Of a DNA stretch of 64,000 nt, positions 19,296 to 29,520 are shown in pieces; the stretch's first letter is position 1; every line of letters starts with the position of its first letter. The position numbers and the translations under genes are program-made. Source of the stretch: DAHUXD01 sp963805495 (GTDB taxonomy: Bacteria > Acidobacteriota > Thermoanaerobaculia > UBA5066 > Gp7-AA6); assembly GCA_963805495.1 (NCBI GenBank), contig CAWDUQ010000004.1:496001-560000 (forward strand), written 5' to 3'. The notes beneath the pieces were generated by a model that was given only the letters and a program-made list of their open reading frames with translations, had not been told where the DNA came from and searched no databases.

Positions 19296-20047
19296 TCAGT
19301 TCGGCCAGGAGAGCCCGACCAGCTTGCTGAGGAAGACCGCCATCTGTCCGCGCGTGAGCGGATTGCCGGGACAGTAGTTCCCGCCGCCGCAGCCGGCCGT
19401 GACGCCGGAGGCGACCAGGGCTTCGATGAACTGGAACTGGGGATGGCCGGTCGGCACGTCGCCGAACGTCGCGACGAGCGGGGCGGGGCTGACCTGGAGG
19501 TGATAGTAGACGAGCACACGGCGCAGCTTGTGCAATCCGGCGTTGTGTACAGGTTGACCTGGATGAAGTAGGCGTTGTTGAGGTTGTCGACCGTGACGTT
19601 GACGTTCAGGTTGGTGACGTACGTCCAGCCCGGCGTGCCGAAGGTGTTGGCGGCGTTCACGAAGTTGGCGTTGGTCCCGGCGGCGCTCCCGACGTGGATT
19701 CCGAGCCAGCTCGAAATCTCGTATGCGGCATCGTTGTCATAAACCTCGATCGCGACGCCGTCGATGTGGGCTCCCGACGGGAGGTTGACGGGAGCGTCGA
19801 ACCACCCCGACACGCCCCCGGTCCGATAGCGGGCGAAGCTCGAGACGTCGAAGTTCCACGAGGTGGCCGAGTCCACCGGGGAAAACGCGTCCACGGGGAT
19901 CGAATAGACGGCCGTGTTTGGTCCGAACGAGCTCGGCGCCGCCGGGGCCGAGCCGACGACGAGATCCTGGGCGAGCGTGAGGCCGCTCGCGAGCGCGAGC
20001 GAGGCCGCCGCCAACCCGATTCTCGACACACTTCCCCTGACTTTCAT
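19296..20047 (-). CDS. Secreted protein with SLH-like C terminus, one frame break
   Basis: It starts MKVRGSVSRIGLAAASLALA at 20047 behind AAGGAG, a signal peptide. The N-terminal 170 residues are beta-rich (VDSATSWNFDVSSFARYRTG, IDGVAIEVYDNDAAYEISSW). Near 19540 the frame shifts by one. The continuation is HLQVSPAPLVATFGDVPTGH, then FIEALVASGVTAGCGGGNYC and NPLTRGQMAVFLSKLVGLSW. That ending is an S-layer-homology-like module very common on secreted proteins of Thermoanaerobaculia-type Acidobacteriota; the two Cys residues may bond. It probably anchors or displays the protein at the cell surface. Confidence 0.75.
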
Positions 20048-20213
20048 TTTGACTCCTTCTTCGGTTGCCTTGGGACTCACGGAGGGTAGCACGGCGGGAG
20101 CGGCGGCTTTCGCTTCGGTCGAGATGCGGCTCGGAGGCCGGGCTCTCCGTATGGCTCGGGAAGCGCAATCGCGGCGAACGCCTCGCGGGCCGTCGCTCCG
20201 GGGCGCTCGGACG

Positions 20214-20861
20214 TTAGAAGCTGACGGCGAGCGAGGTGACGACCGTGGGCGTCTCCCAGCCGGGGTTGAACACGTAGACGGTCAGGCTCAGGTTCTCGCG
20301 CTTGAGGCCAACCAGGAAACCGCGCTGGACGTCGAGGCCCGTCTCATACGTGCGCGTGCGCTGCGACACCAGCCCCACCGAGAGCCAGTCGAGGGGGGAG
20401 TACGAAAGCTGGGCCCAGTTGTAGAAGAAGTCGTTGTCCGAGTCCTCGACGTCGAAGACGTACTCGCCCTCGCTGTAGAGCTCGAAGGAGCCCAGGGAGA
20501 CCGTCAATTCGTAGCCCGGGGCGACTCCCTTCGTTTCGCCGAAGACCCCTCCGGCCATGAGAGTCGCATCGAGCCGCAGCTTCTCGCCGACGCCGACGTT
20601 CCAGCCGACCCACGCGGAGCCGGTGTCGATTCCCTCGTAGTTGTAGCGGGTCTCGAGATGGAGCGCCCCGCGGTCGGCCATGATCGTCGGCTGGCCGTAG
20701 TTCGTGTCCTCCGGCGGAAAGTAGCCGAAGACGCTGGCGTTGAACTCCCAGGCGGGCTTCTGTTCGGCGGCTGGAGGCGCAGCCGCGGCCCGCTCCTGGG
20801 CCGATACCCCGACGGGCAGCGCGATGACGATCGCGAGCGCGAGGAGACGAGCGGCCGTCAT
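20214..20861 (-). CDS. Small outer-membrane beta-barrel-like protein
   Basis: 215 residues. The signal peptide (ARLLALAIVIALPVGVSAQ) is followed by amphipathic strands (ALHLETRYNYEGIDTGSAWV, ELYSEGEYVFDVED, WLSVGLVSQRTRTYETG) and a C-terminal strand ending VTSLAVSF. The pattern suggests an 8-10 stranded barrel; no family is named. Its ATG overlaps the stop of the VIT-like gene (ATGA at 20858-20861), so it is translated with that cation transporter. Confidence 0.7.
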   Translation of the reverse strand: MTAARLLALAIVIALPVGVSAQERAAAAPPAAEQKPAWEFNASVFGYFPPEDTNYGQPTIMADRGALHLETRYNYEGIDTGSAWVGWNVGVGEKLRLDATLMAGGVFGETKGVAPGYELTVSLGSFELYSEGEYVFDVEDSDNDFFYNWAQLSYSPLDWLSVGLVSQRTRTYETGLDVQRGFLVGLKRENLSLTVYVFNPGWETPTVVTSLAVSF

Positions 20862-21510
20862 CCGCCGAGCGCGATCGTGAGCGCGACGAGCACCAGACCG
20901 ATGGCGACCATGGCGAGGGCAGTCAGCCACGGGCGGTACCCCGCGTATTTTCCGAGCTTGTAGCCGCCGTAGAACAGCAGAGCGATCGCCACAGCGTTGG
21001 AGACGCGCAGAGCGGGCATCGCATCGCGTATGAAGAGGAAGGGAACGACGACCGGGAAGGTCGAAAGGAAGACGAGCAGAAAGACCCCGAGCGCGCCTCG
21101 GAAATCGTGCGCGCACGAGCGCTGCTGCCGGCGAGGCTCGGGCAGGGCGAGGAGACGCTGGCGTATGGAATCGAGCTCCTCCCGGCGCAGGATCGAGGCG
21201 ACGAGCGGCGGGAGAGCCTCGACGATCGGGGCGTTGCCTTCCTCGGGCCCGGCCGTTTCTCGCAGGTGCAAGTACGAAACGAGAATGTGCCCGCGGCGGC
21301 TGATCGCGTTCATGAGGTAGAAGGTCGCGTCGACGATTCCCCAGGCGAGGTTGCAGCCGATCGCGCCGATCAGCATCGTGCGCACCTCCTGCGGCCGCTC
21401 TCTGCCGCCGAAAGCGCGCCCGTGAAAGTGAGGACCATGATGAGGCCGAAGAGGATCTCGGAGAAACGCTCGGTCGGGTCGAGGACTCGGCGGCTCTTCT
21501 CCTCGGGCAT
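20858..21510 (-). CDS. VIT1/CCC1-like membrane transporter, one frame break
   Basis: The start at 21510 has AAGGAG upstream and reads MPEEKSRRVLDPTERFSEIL, then FGLIMVLTFTGALSAAE. A one-base shift near 21405 leads to EVRTMLIGAIGCNLAWGIVD. The C-terminal half has three membrane segments (GALGVFLLVFLSTFPVVVPF and others). This matches vacuolar-iron-transporter-like proteins, which move Fe2+ or Mn2+. The middle, with REELDSIRQRLLALPEPRR, corresponds to the cytoplasmic helical insert. It sits in a minus-strand group with a CaCA exchanger, suggesting divalent cation homeostasis. Confidence 0.65.
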
Positions 21511-21535
21511 CGTGTGCTCCTTCGGCCGCCGCGGC

Positions 21536-22618
21536 TCAGTTCGGCATCAGGTAGAGCGTCGCGGCAAAGATGGCGTAGACCGCGATGAGCTGGACGCCCG
21601 AGTACCAGGCGATTGGCCGGTCGCGACGACGAAGGCGACCGTCAGCGTGGTCATAAGCACCATGAACGCCTGGCCGCCGGCGAAGGAGAGGTCCATGGGC
21701 GACGGAGCGATCGAATAGCTCAGCAGGACGAGCACCGGGGCGACGAAGAGGGCGATCTGGACGGAGCTCCCCATCGCGATCCCACGGAGAGATCGAGCCG
21801 GTTCTTGCGGGCCGCCGAGAAGGCCGCGGTCATTTCTGCCGCGGCGCCGACGAGCGAGACGACGACGAACCCCACGAAGGCGGGCGAGAGCCCGAGGGAC
21901 TTGCCCGCCTCGGTGACCGACCCCACGAAGATCTCGCTGACGAGGGCGATCAGAACCGTCGACGACGCGAGCGCGCCCAGGGCGGCCGGGAGCGGCCAGG
22001 GCGTCTCGTCGTGCTCTCCGCCCTCCGCACTCTGGAAGAATCCTTGATGCGTCTTGAGGGAGAAGAGCAGGCTCAGCGCGTAGGTGCCAAGCAGGATCAG
22101 ACAGGTCGTGGCGCGAGCGGCAGCATGAAGGCGGCGACATTGAGATGGTCGATGCGACAATGGCCGACGTGATGAGCAGGGCGATCGAGGCGAGCAGCAG
22201 CATTCCTGCCTGACTCGCGCGTTGCGCGGGTTGAACTCCTGCTTGTGGTGCCGGAGGCCGCCGAGGAGGAACGCGCCGCTCCGAGCATGAAGAGGCTGTT
22301 GGTCACGATGGCCCCGACGAGCGACGCCTTGACGAGGTCGAACATGCCGGCCCGAAGCGCCGCGATGGCGATGACGAGCTCCGTCAGGTTGCCGAGCGTG
22401 GCGTTCAGGAGCCCGCCGATCGCGTCCCCGGTCTTCGCCGCGACGCTCTCGGTCGCGTGCGACAGCAGGCCGGCGAGCGGGACGATGGCCACGACCGAAA
22501 GGAGGAAGACGGGCGTGTGGCTTTCCGGCCGAAGCATCTCCGTGACGAAGACGACCGGGACGAAGACGACCAGCCAGTACAAGGGATTTCGCCGGAGATC
22601 GTCGAATGTTCGGCTCAT
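21536..22618 (-). CDS. Calcium/cation:proton exchanger (CaCA/CAX type), several frame breaks
   Basis: The N-terminal frame from 22618 reads MSRTFDDLRRNPLYWLVVFV and holds the first alpha-repeat, GGLLNATLGNLTELVIAIAA. The second alpha-repeat, GFVVVSLVGAAAEMTAAFSA, is in another frame near 21850. The last segment (MDLSFAGGQAFMVLMTTLTV, then VQLIAVYAIFAATLYLMPN) is in further frames. At least four single-base breaks (near 22270, 22220, 22100, 21785 and 21615) interrupt it. Family features are intact across them, so it is either a badly sequenced functional gene or a pseudogene. Confidence 0.65.
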
Positions 22619-22715
22619 GGATATCCGCCGGGTGCGCCTCGCTTCATGCGACGAAATCGTGGCAGTTCCGTGTCGCGCCGGCGTGGTGCAACCTCGTCCG
22701 TCGGGGAGACTCGGC

Positions 22716-24215
22716 TCACTGCTTGGCCTTCACGCTCTCGCGCTCCTTGCGCCCCTCCTCCGCGGTCTCTGTGATGAGATTGTAGGCGATGTAGTACTTG
22801 TAGATGTTCGCCACGTAGGTCACGGTCTCCCGGCCGATTTTCTCGGAAGCCACGATCTCGACGTTGTTGAACCACTGGTTCGGATCGAGGCCCCTTTTCG
22901 CCGCCTCCGTGCGCAGGCTCCGGATCCGGCCCGGCCCGGCGTTGTAGGCCGCAAACGCGAAGAGGCCTTTGTTCACCCTGTCCATCGGCTCCTTTTCGAA
23001 GTATTGATCGATCATGAACCGCATGTACTTCACGCCGGCATGAATGTTCGGCTCGAGCTGAGAGATGTCGCCGACCTTCAGCTCCTGCCCGGTCGAAGGC
23101 ATCACCTGCATCACGCCGACAGCGCCGACCTTGCTCTTCGCATTCTGGTTGAGCTGCGATTCCTGGTAGCCTTGCGCCGCCATCAGCAAATAGTCCATGT
23201 CGTACTTGTCCGAGTAGGTCTTGAAGAACTGGACCGTCTGCTGAAACTTCCGCATCTCCGCCTGTGCGGCCGCGTTCTTCACGAACTTCGTGCTCTTCAG
23301 GTACTTCTGGAACAGCATGTTGTAGGAGGCCGACCCCTCGGGGTGTCTGGCCAGGAACTCGTCGAGCTCGGCCTTCAGCAACGGGCTGTTGTTGCGGATC
23401 GCCCAGGCGATCTGAGCGCCCGAGCGAAGCACGACATCCGGGTGGAGCTTCAGGGCGGGAAGCACGCTCGCCCAGAAGCGCGCCAATATGTCGTCCACGA
23501 CGACGTACTGGACGAGGCCGGCATTCGTCATCTCGAGCAGGTCCTCGTCCTCCAGAGTCCCCGGGGCAAATCGAAGTGTTACTGCCTTCTTGCCCCGCTT
23601 GCCCAGGTCGGCGTTCAGCTTCTCGAGGCTTTCGTGGTAGATCGATCCTCTGCGAACGAAAACCTCCCTGCCGGAAAGATCGTCGACGGTCGCAATCGGT
23701 GCGGCGGTCGGGCCCGAGACCACGATCTCGGCGACGTCCTTCACCGTCGGGATCGAGAAGTCCACTTTCTCCAGGCGCTCGGGGGTTATCGTCACATTGG
23801 CCGCCACGATGTCCCCACGGCCGTCCAGGAGGGCCGCCTCGAGCTCGCTGCGGCCGACTGGGCGGAAGACGACGTGGATTGTCAAGTTGCCGGTCTTGTA
23901 CTTCTTGTTGAGCTCGTTCTCGAACATCTTGAATGCGTCATACGTGAGCCCGCGCTGCGCGCCCCTGTCGATGAAGTAGTTCGTTTTGTTGTACGTGACC
24001 AGGACCCGGATCGCTCGGCGCTTCTTCATCGCGTCGAAGTCGCCGCCCCTGGCGAAGACCGGCTGGGTCGGCAGGGCGTGCTTCTCTTTGGCAGTCCCTT
24101 CCTGGCCCGCCGCGGGCGCCGTCAAGGTCAGCAGAGCAAGCAGCACGGTTGCGGCGCGTGCCCGAGGAATCCCTCCGGAGCCCGTTCGACCCGCCTCAAG
24201 AGGGCGTTCGATCAC
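22716..24215 (-). CDS. MltF-type membrane-bound lytic transglycosylase
   Basis: 499 residues from a GTG at 24215. After a signal peptide (ALLTLTAPAAGQ) comes a solute-binding-protein-like domain (about 65-300, VLVTYNKTNYFIDRGAQRG). An SLT lytic transglycosylase domain follows with the catalytic Glu352 in AAQGYQESQLNQNAKSKVGA, then GVMQVMPSTG and FAAYNAGPGRIRSLR. It should cleave peptidoglycan between MurNAc and GlcNAc in the periplasm. The domain order is that of MltF, whose binding domain regulates activity. The gene is complete and in frame although its downstream neighbours are broken. Confidence 0.93.
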   Translation of the reverse strand: MIERPLEAGRTGSGGIPRARAATVLLALLTLTAPAAGQEGTAKEKHALPTQPVFARGGDFDAMKKRRAIRVLVTYNKTNYFIDRGAQRGLTYDAFKMFENELNKKYKTGNLTIHVVFRPVGRSELEAALLDGRGDIVAANVTITPERLEKVDFSIPTVKDVAEIVVSGPTAAPIATVDDLSGREVFVRRGSIYHESLEKLNADLGKRGKKAVTLRFAPGTLEDEDLLEMTNAGLVQYVVVDDILARFWASVLPALKLHPDVVLRSGAQIAWAIRNNSPLLKAELDEFLARHPEGSASYNMLFQKYLKSTKFVKNAAAQAEMRKFQQTVQFFKTYSDKYDMDYLLMAAQGYQESQLNQNAKSKVGAVGVMQVMPSTGQELKVGDISQLEPNIHAGVKYMRFMIDQYFEKEPMDRVNKGLFAFAAYNAGPGRIRSLRTEAAKRGLDPNQWFNNVEIVASEKIGRETVTYVANIYKYYIAYNLITETAEEGRKERESVKAKQ

Positions 24216-24439
24216 CGAACGATTCCGTCAGCCGCGGGCCTGACATAAGTCAGGCACCTCGGCGCGTCGTCTCGGTGACGGCAGGATATGTCGAGGCGGC
24301 GATCACAATCAACTTCGGTTGGACGGTCCATTGTCGGCGCCATCAAGGTCCTTTCTAGTTTTGGTGCTCCTCACCATTACGCCGCCGGTGTTGTGGCCGG
24401 GGCAGCGTCCCGACCCGGCCACGCACCCGCCTTCTCCGG
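24216..24439. other. Intergenic region with a CCTGAC/GTCAGG palindrome
   Basis: 224 bases between the desulfinase-like gene's stop and the MltF gene, both on the minus strand. CCTGAC-ATAA-GTCAGG (24239-24254) lies 23 bases upstream of the MltF start and may be an operator. I see no coding sequence or clear terminator in the rest. Confidence 0.35.
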
Positions 24440-25612
24440 CTACCCGATCCGCCGCGACGCCGCCTGCAGTTCGGTCGTCTCGGGAAGCTTCGCCGTGGTC
24501 ACCTTCTTCCACTGCTCTTCGAGCAGCTCCCGCGCGGCCTGCTCGAGGAACTCCGGCGCGGCCCACTTCTGCACGTCGAAGTCGTTCTTGATGTAGCCGT
24601 GGCTCAGCATGAAGTCCTTGCCGATCTCGACGGAGACCAGGTTCTGGGGCGACAGGTTGGGCACCATGTCGATGTGCTTGATGCCCCGGTAGGTGTGCTC
24701 GACGTCCAGGTAGAACGTCTGCTTGTCGAGGATCGCCGCCGCGGCGTGCTTGTGCTCGTTGGCCCAGCGCCCCACCTTGATCATGCCTTTCATGAACGTG
24801 ACGACGAGTTCGGGGTGCTTCTCGGCCATCACGTCGGTGCAGGTGATGGCGGCAGGGATGTTGGCCACCTGCAGCGTCCAGTCCGGATACCGGGACAGGT
24901 CCTCGATCGCCTTGAACTTGCCGGTCGCCTCCGAGAGCTGCTGCAAGGGCCTGCTCTGCGTGTACATCGCGTCGATGAGGCCCTTCTCAGCGCGGTCTCC
25001 AGCGGACGGAAGGCCAGGTCGTGCTTGTGGTCGCGCTGGAGCCACAGCTCGGACGGGTTCTCCATCAGCGGGCCCAGCATCTCGGGCTTGTCGTACCAGT
25101 CGTCCGGGTAGGGGAACTCGACGATCTCGACGTCGTCGCGGGTCATGCCGTTCAGCCGGAGCATCAGCTCGATGCCCTGCTCCTCCTGGATGCGCCACCA
25201 GTCGTTCTTGATGGTGTTCAGGCTCTTCGAGAGGCCGATCTTCTTGCCCTTCAGGTCGGCCATCCGGTAGATGTCGTCCCGGGCGCGCACCATCATGCAG
25301 CCGCCTTCGCGCGGCGCGTGCGTCACGCCCAGGAGCCGGGTCCGGCGGATGTCCGCGTGGACGTGGACGGGCGGGAACAGGCCGCCGAAGCGGATCAGGT
25401 TGTCGAGGTTGTGGATGTAGTGCGGGTACCAGTCGTTCTCGGCGCGCGGCGCGGAGATAGCGCGTACTTGACGCCGATCTTCTTGTACTCCTCCTTGGTC
25501 CAGCCCAGTTCCTGGTCGACATTGCTGGCGGACACGAGCGGGCAGTTGGTGTAGTACACCTCGTTCCAGTTCAGCGGCACCGTGCTGAGTTTTTTCTTCT
25601 CTTCTTGGTCAT
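24440..25612 (-). CDS. DszB-like sulfinate desulfinase, frame breaks
   Basis: About 390 residues. The start at 25612 has GGAG 8 bases upstream; the reading requires corrections near 25594 (an A6 run), 25458 and 24992. The N terminus is MTKKRRKKLSTVPLNWNEVY, then YTNCPLVSASN, so there is no signal peptide. It matches DszB (2'-hydroxybiphenyl-2-sulfinate desulfinase) at four places: YTNCP for YSNCP (nucleophile Cys27), PHYIHNLDNLIRFGG for the His60-to-Arg70-FGG stretch with identical spacing of 10, RTRLLGVT for RTRLLGIT, and KWAAPEFL for QWAAPEFL near the C terminus. DszB releases sulfite from an aryl sulfinate. The fold is shared with TauA/SsuA binding proteins, but no permease or ATPase gene is nearby and the protein looks cytoplasmic. 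It ends the long operon; the substrate is unknown. Confidence 0.75.
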
Positions 25613-27424
25613 GGTATACGTCTCCTATCTTGTTGAATTCTACTCAGACAGTGCGATCGGTCTTGCGTATGATCCCGCTGCGCTCCCAGCGTGCGGCGCG
25701 CCAGATCGGGATTGATGCTGGACACGGCATCGTATTGGGTCAGGTGGACCTTGCCGGTCAGCTCTTCCAGGAAGATGCGACCGCTTCAGGCGGTCCATGA
25801 CCGGGCCCTTCACCTCGGACAGGTGGAGAGTGATCCCGCCGTCCTTGAGCCGGTGGTTGATCGCCTCGAGGCTTTCGAGCGCCGAGGCGTCGATCGTATT
25901 CACCGCCGGGCATTCGAGGATGACGTGGCGGACCGCCGGATTGGCCGCGACCGCCTGGTTGACGAAGTCCTCGATGAAGCGGGCGTTCGGGAAATAGAGG
26001 CTGGCATCCACCCGGAGCGACAGGATCTCGGGGTCGGTCACCACGGTGTGGCGAGCCACGTTGCGGAAATTCATGGTCCCCGGGAGTTGGCCGACGACCG
26101 CCACGTGCGGCTTGGACGTCTGGTAGAGGTGGAGGAAGATCGAGAGGCCCACGCCCGCCAGCAGCCCCGCCTCCACGCCCTCGAACAGAGTGAGCAGGAT
26201 CGTGGCAGCCATCGCCGCGCCGTCGGCCCGGGAATAGTGCCAGGTGGACTTGAGAGCGCGGAGGTTCACCAGCGACAGGACCGCGACGATGATGGTGGCG
26301 GCGAGGGTCGCGTTCGGCAGAAAAAACAGCAGCGGCGTCAGAAACAGCGTGGCGAGCGCGATGCCAACCGCCGTGAAGGCCCCGGCGGCGGGGGTCTCGG
26401 CGCCGGCTTCGAAGTTCACCACCGAGCGCGAGAAGCCGCCCGTGACGGGAAACCCGCCGGAGACGGCCGCGCCGATGTTGGACATGCCGAGCGCGATCAG
26501 TTCCTGGTCGGGGTCGACGCGCTGGCGGCGCTTGGCCGCGAGCGTCAGGGCGACGGAGATCGACTCCACATAGCCGACGATCGAGATCAGCAGCGCCGGG
26601 ACGAGGAGCTTCGTCCAGAGCCCGACCTCGAACGGCGGCAGGGCGAGCTTGGGCAGGCCCTGGGGAACCGTGCCGACGATCTTGACGCCGTGCGCGGCGA
26701 GCCCGAAGCCCCAGACGGCGGCGGTGGTCGCGGCGATGGCCACGACCGGGCCCACCTTCGCCAGGATGTCGGCGGGCCGCTCGCCGAACCCGAACCTGCG
26801 CAGGAGGGGCTTGAGTCCGCGGCGCACCCAGAAGAGAAACGCCAGCGAAGCGAAGCCGATCACCGCGGTAGGAAGATTGATCTGACCGAGGTTGGGCACC
26901 ATCGATTTCAGCAGGTCCACGAAGCTCTCGCCGTGCGCCTTGATGCCGAGCACGGGCGCGAGCTGGCCGGCCGCGATCTGGATGCCCGAGGCGGTGATGA
27001 AGCCCGAGATGACCGGGTGGCTGAGGAAATTCGCGAGAAATCCCAGCCGCAACAGCCCCATGGCCGACCAGCAGCAACCCCGAGATGGCGGCGAGCGCGA
27101 TGGCCGCCCCGAGATACTCCGGTGTTCCCTGGGACGCGACCGTCGCCGCGGCGGCCGCGGTCATGAGGCTGGCCACGGCGACGGGGCCGACCGCGAGCGC
27201 GCGCGAGGTGCCGAAGATCGCATAGAGCACGAGCGGCGCCATCGAGGCATAGAGCCCGACCTGCGGCGGCAGCCCGGCCAGCAGCGCATAGGCCAGCGAC
27301 TGCGGGATCAGCATGACCGTGACGATCCCCGCCACGATCAGGTCGTTGGTGAACGTCTGGCCGGAATATCGGCCCCCCAGGCCAGAATCGGGAGATAGCG
27401 GCGGGCCAGGCTGGGGAGGTTCAT
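25609..27424 (-). CDS. SulP-family anion transporter with STAS domain, frame breaks
   Basis: About 600 residues once three single-base breaks (near 27375 in a C6 run, 27060 and 25772) are bridged. It begins MNLPSLARRYLPILAW and has the family segment VTVMLIPQSLAYALLAGLPP. It continues through 10-12 membrane helices (LGFLANFLSHPVISGFITAS, MSNIGAAVSGGFPVTGGFSR) and ends with a STAS domain (LRVDASLYFPNARFIEDFV, NTIDASALESLEAINHRL). SulP proteins carry sulfate, bicarbonate or other oxyanions. The ATG overlaps the BASS gene's stop, and its own stop overlaps the desulfinase start (both ATGA). Sulfate/sulfite movement would fit the context. Confidence 0.8.
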
Positions 27425-28286
27425 GCCGCACCAGCCTCAACGGCCCTGCCCGCCTGCCTGGCGAATATCTTGGCGCCAATGGCCGCGAGGACGACCGACC
27501 ACAAGGTCCACATGACGACCATCACCACGATGCGCGGGTCCGCGTCCGGAATGGCCAGAGCCGCCGCCAACACTGCAGCGACGTTGCGCGTGCCCATTCC
27601 GAGCGCCATGACGCTGCGCTGATTCTGTTTCATGCCGAAGCCGAAGCGATACGTGATCAGGCCCATACCGACCATGAACAGGGTCATTGAAAGGAGGGCA
27701 AGTTCACCCGCCGTGTTGAGCATTCCCCGGCCGTAGATCACCAGACACGACACGATCGTCAGCAATGTGGAAAGCAGGGCCAGCCCCTTGACCGCCGGGA
27801 AGATCCTGGTCGCCACAGTTCCGGCGTAATGCCGGATCGCCGCTCCGATCAACAGAGGCAGGAGTATGGTCAGGAGAAGCGGTTTCGCGAGCGCCCAGGT
27901 GCTGATCGTCAGCCCCTCGATCAACAGGGGCGCCATCAATGGCATCAACACGACCGTGCCGACCGCCACCAGCGGTATAAGGGCTCCCGCGAAGCCCATG
28001 TCTCCACGGGCTCTTCCCACCATCTGCTGGAGGAACGGCGCGCAGGGCGCCAGACTGGTGAGGAGCACCACGATGACGTACGGCTCCGCCAGCGGAAGAA
28101 CCTGGTGATCAGATAGCCGAACGCCGGCCCCAGCACCCAGCCCCAAACGAAGATCAGCGCCAGGGATTTCTTGTTCCGCGACGCCACGACGACGTCGGGC
28201 ATCTTCACCTGGAGGCCCATGGCCGCCAGGTTGGACACGGTGAAGATCAACACCAATGGGGAAAACGTGGTCTGAAGAAACTGCAT
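27421..28286 (-). CDS. BASS-family (bile acid:Na+ symporter-like) transporter, one frame break
   Basis: About 288 residues with 8-9 hydrophobic segments. The N-terminal frame (MQFLQTTFSPLVLIFTVSNL, MPDVVVASRNKKSLALIFVW, GPAFGYLITRF) passes near 28095 to the frame containing LAEPYVIVVLLTSLAPCAPF and LGMGTRNVAAVLAAALAIPD. The latter is the GxGTRN-type signature of BASS/SBF and ACR3 proteins. Relatives import organic anions such as taurocholate, pantoate or pyruvate with Na+; ACR3 members export arsenite, but no ars gene is near. It could import the operon's organic anion. As read, the gene is fused in frame to metK without a stop between them. Confidence 0.75.
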
Positions 28287-28302
28287 GACAGTGTTCAAGG
28301 CC

Positions 28303-29483
28303 TCAGTACTTATCTTCGCCTTGGCCAGCAGCTCATCCGTGGCGTCCACGCGCTCCCAGGCGAAATCACTGCGGCCGAAGTGTCCGTACGCGGCGGTCTG
28401 GAGGTAGACGGGCTCCCGGAGCCGCAGGTGGTCGATGATGCCCGCGGGTGAGAGCGGGAAGACGTCGCGAACGAGCGCCGACAGCGCCTCGTCCGGAAGC
28501 GTGCCGGTGCCGTAGGTGTTCACCATCACGGAGACCGGATCGACGAGGCCGATGCAGTAGCCCAGCTGCAGCAGGCACTCGTCGGCGAGCCCGGCGGCGA
28601 CGACGTTCTTGGCGACGTAGCGCGCCATGTACCCTGCCGAGCGATCCACTTTCGTCGGGTCCTTGCCGCTGAAAGCGCCCCCGCCGTGCACGGCCCAGCC
28701 CCCGTACGTATCGACGATGATCTTGCGCCCGGTGAGCCCGGTGTCGGCCTGCGGTCCGCCGACCAGGAACTTGCCCGTGCCGTTGACCGTGAACTTCGTC
28801 CTGGCGTCGATCAGGTCGCCGAGCACAGGGCGTGCGACCTCGTCGAAGACCTGCTGCTTCGCCTCCTCGGTCATGAACTTGCCGTCGCGCGTCACGACAT
28901 CCGGCGTGTGCTGGCAGGCGAGCACGACGTAGTCGACGCGCAGCGGCTTGCCGTCGCGATACTCCACCGTCACCTGCGACTTTCCGTCGGGACCCAGGAA
29001 GGGGAGCAGCTTCTGCTTGCGCACTGCGGCAAGCCGCATGGCCAGCCGGTGCGCGAGCATGATCGGCAGGGGCATCAGCTCCGGGGTCTGCCGGCACGCG
29101 TAGCCGAACATCATCCCCTGGTCGCCGGCGCCGAGCTGCGCGCCGCGCGAGACGCCCTGGTCGATGTCCGGCGACTGGGGGTGGAACGAGCGCAGGATGG
29201 CACCGGTGTTGACGTCGTAGCCGTACAGGGGCGAGCTGTAGCCGATCTCGTTGCCGAGCTTGCGCACGAGGCCGTCGACGTTGAACATCGCCGTCGTGGT
29301 GATCTCGCCGCCGATGATCATCAGTCCCAGCGTCACGTACGTGTTGCAGGCCACGCGCGCCCGGGGGTCCTGGCGTAGGCATTCGTCGAGCACGGCGTCG
29401 GAGACCTGGTCGCACACCTTGTCCGGATGACCCTCCGTGACCGATTCCGACGTGAAGAACATGTTCTTCGGGTACATGGGCAT
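28303..29483 (-). CDS. metK: S-adenosylmethionine synthetase
   Basis: About 393 residues from the ATG at 29483 (AAGGA upstream). Family motifs are all present: TSESVTEGHPDKVCDQVSDA at the N terminus, GAGDQGMMFGYA (signature 1), DTYGGWAVHGGGAFSGKDPT (signature 2) and AYGHFGRSDFAWE near the end. It makes SAM from methionine and ATP. The stop is not in frame: the natural end is probably a TGA at 28303-28305, reached by a one-base shift; as given, the frame runs on into the transporter gene. Its place just after a radical-SAM gene suggests dedicated SAM supply for the activase. Confidence 0.9.
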
Positions 29484-29520
29484 GGTATTTGGTCCTTCTT
29501 CTAGCCCTCGCCGTGGCGCG

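Noticed and set aside
24440..25612. Substrate-binding protein of a taurine/nitrate-type ABC importer
   Set aside because: The fold is shared, but there is no signal peptide, no permease or ATPase gene nearby, and the catalytic residues of DszB are conserved.
27421..28286. Arsenite exporter (ACR3)
   Set aside because: The family is related, but no arsR, arsC or arsM is present and the neighbours point to organic anion or sulfur metabolism.
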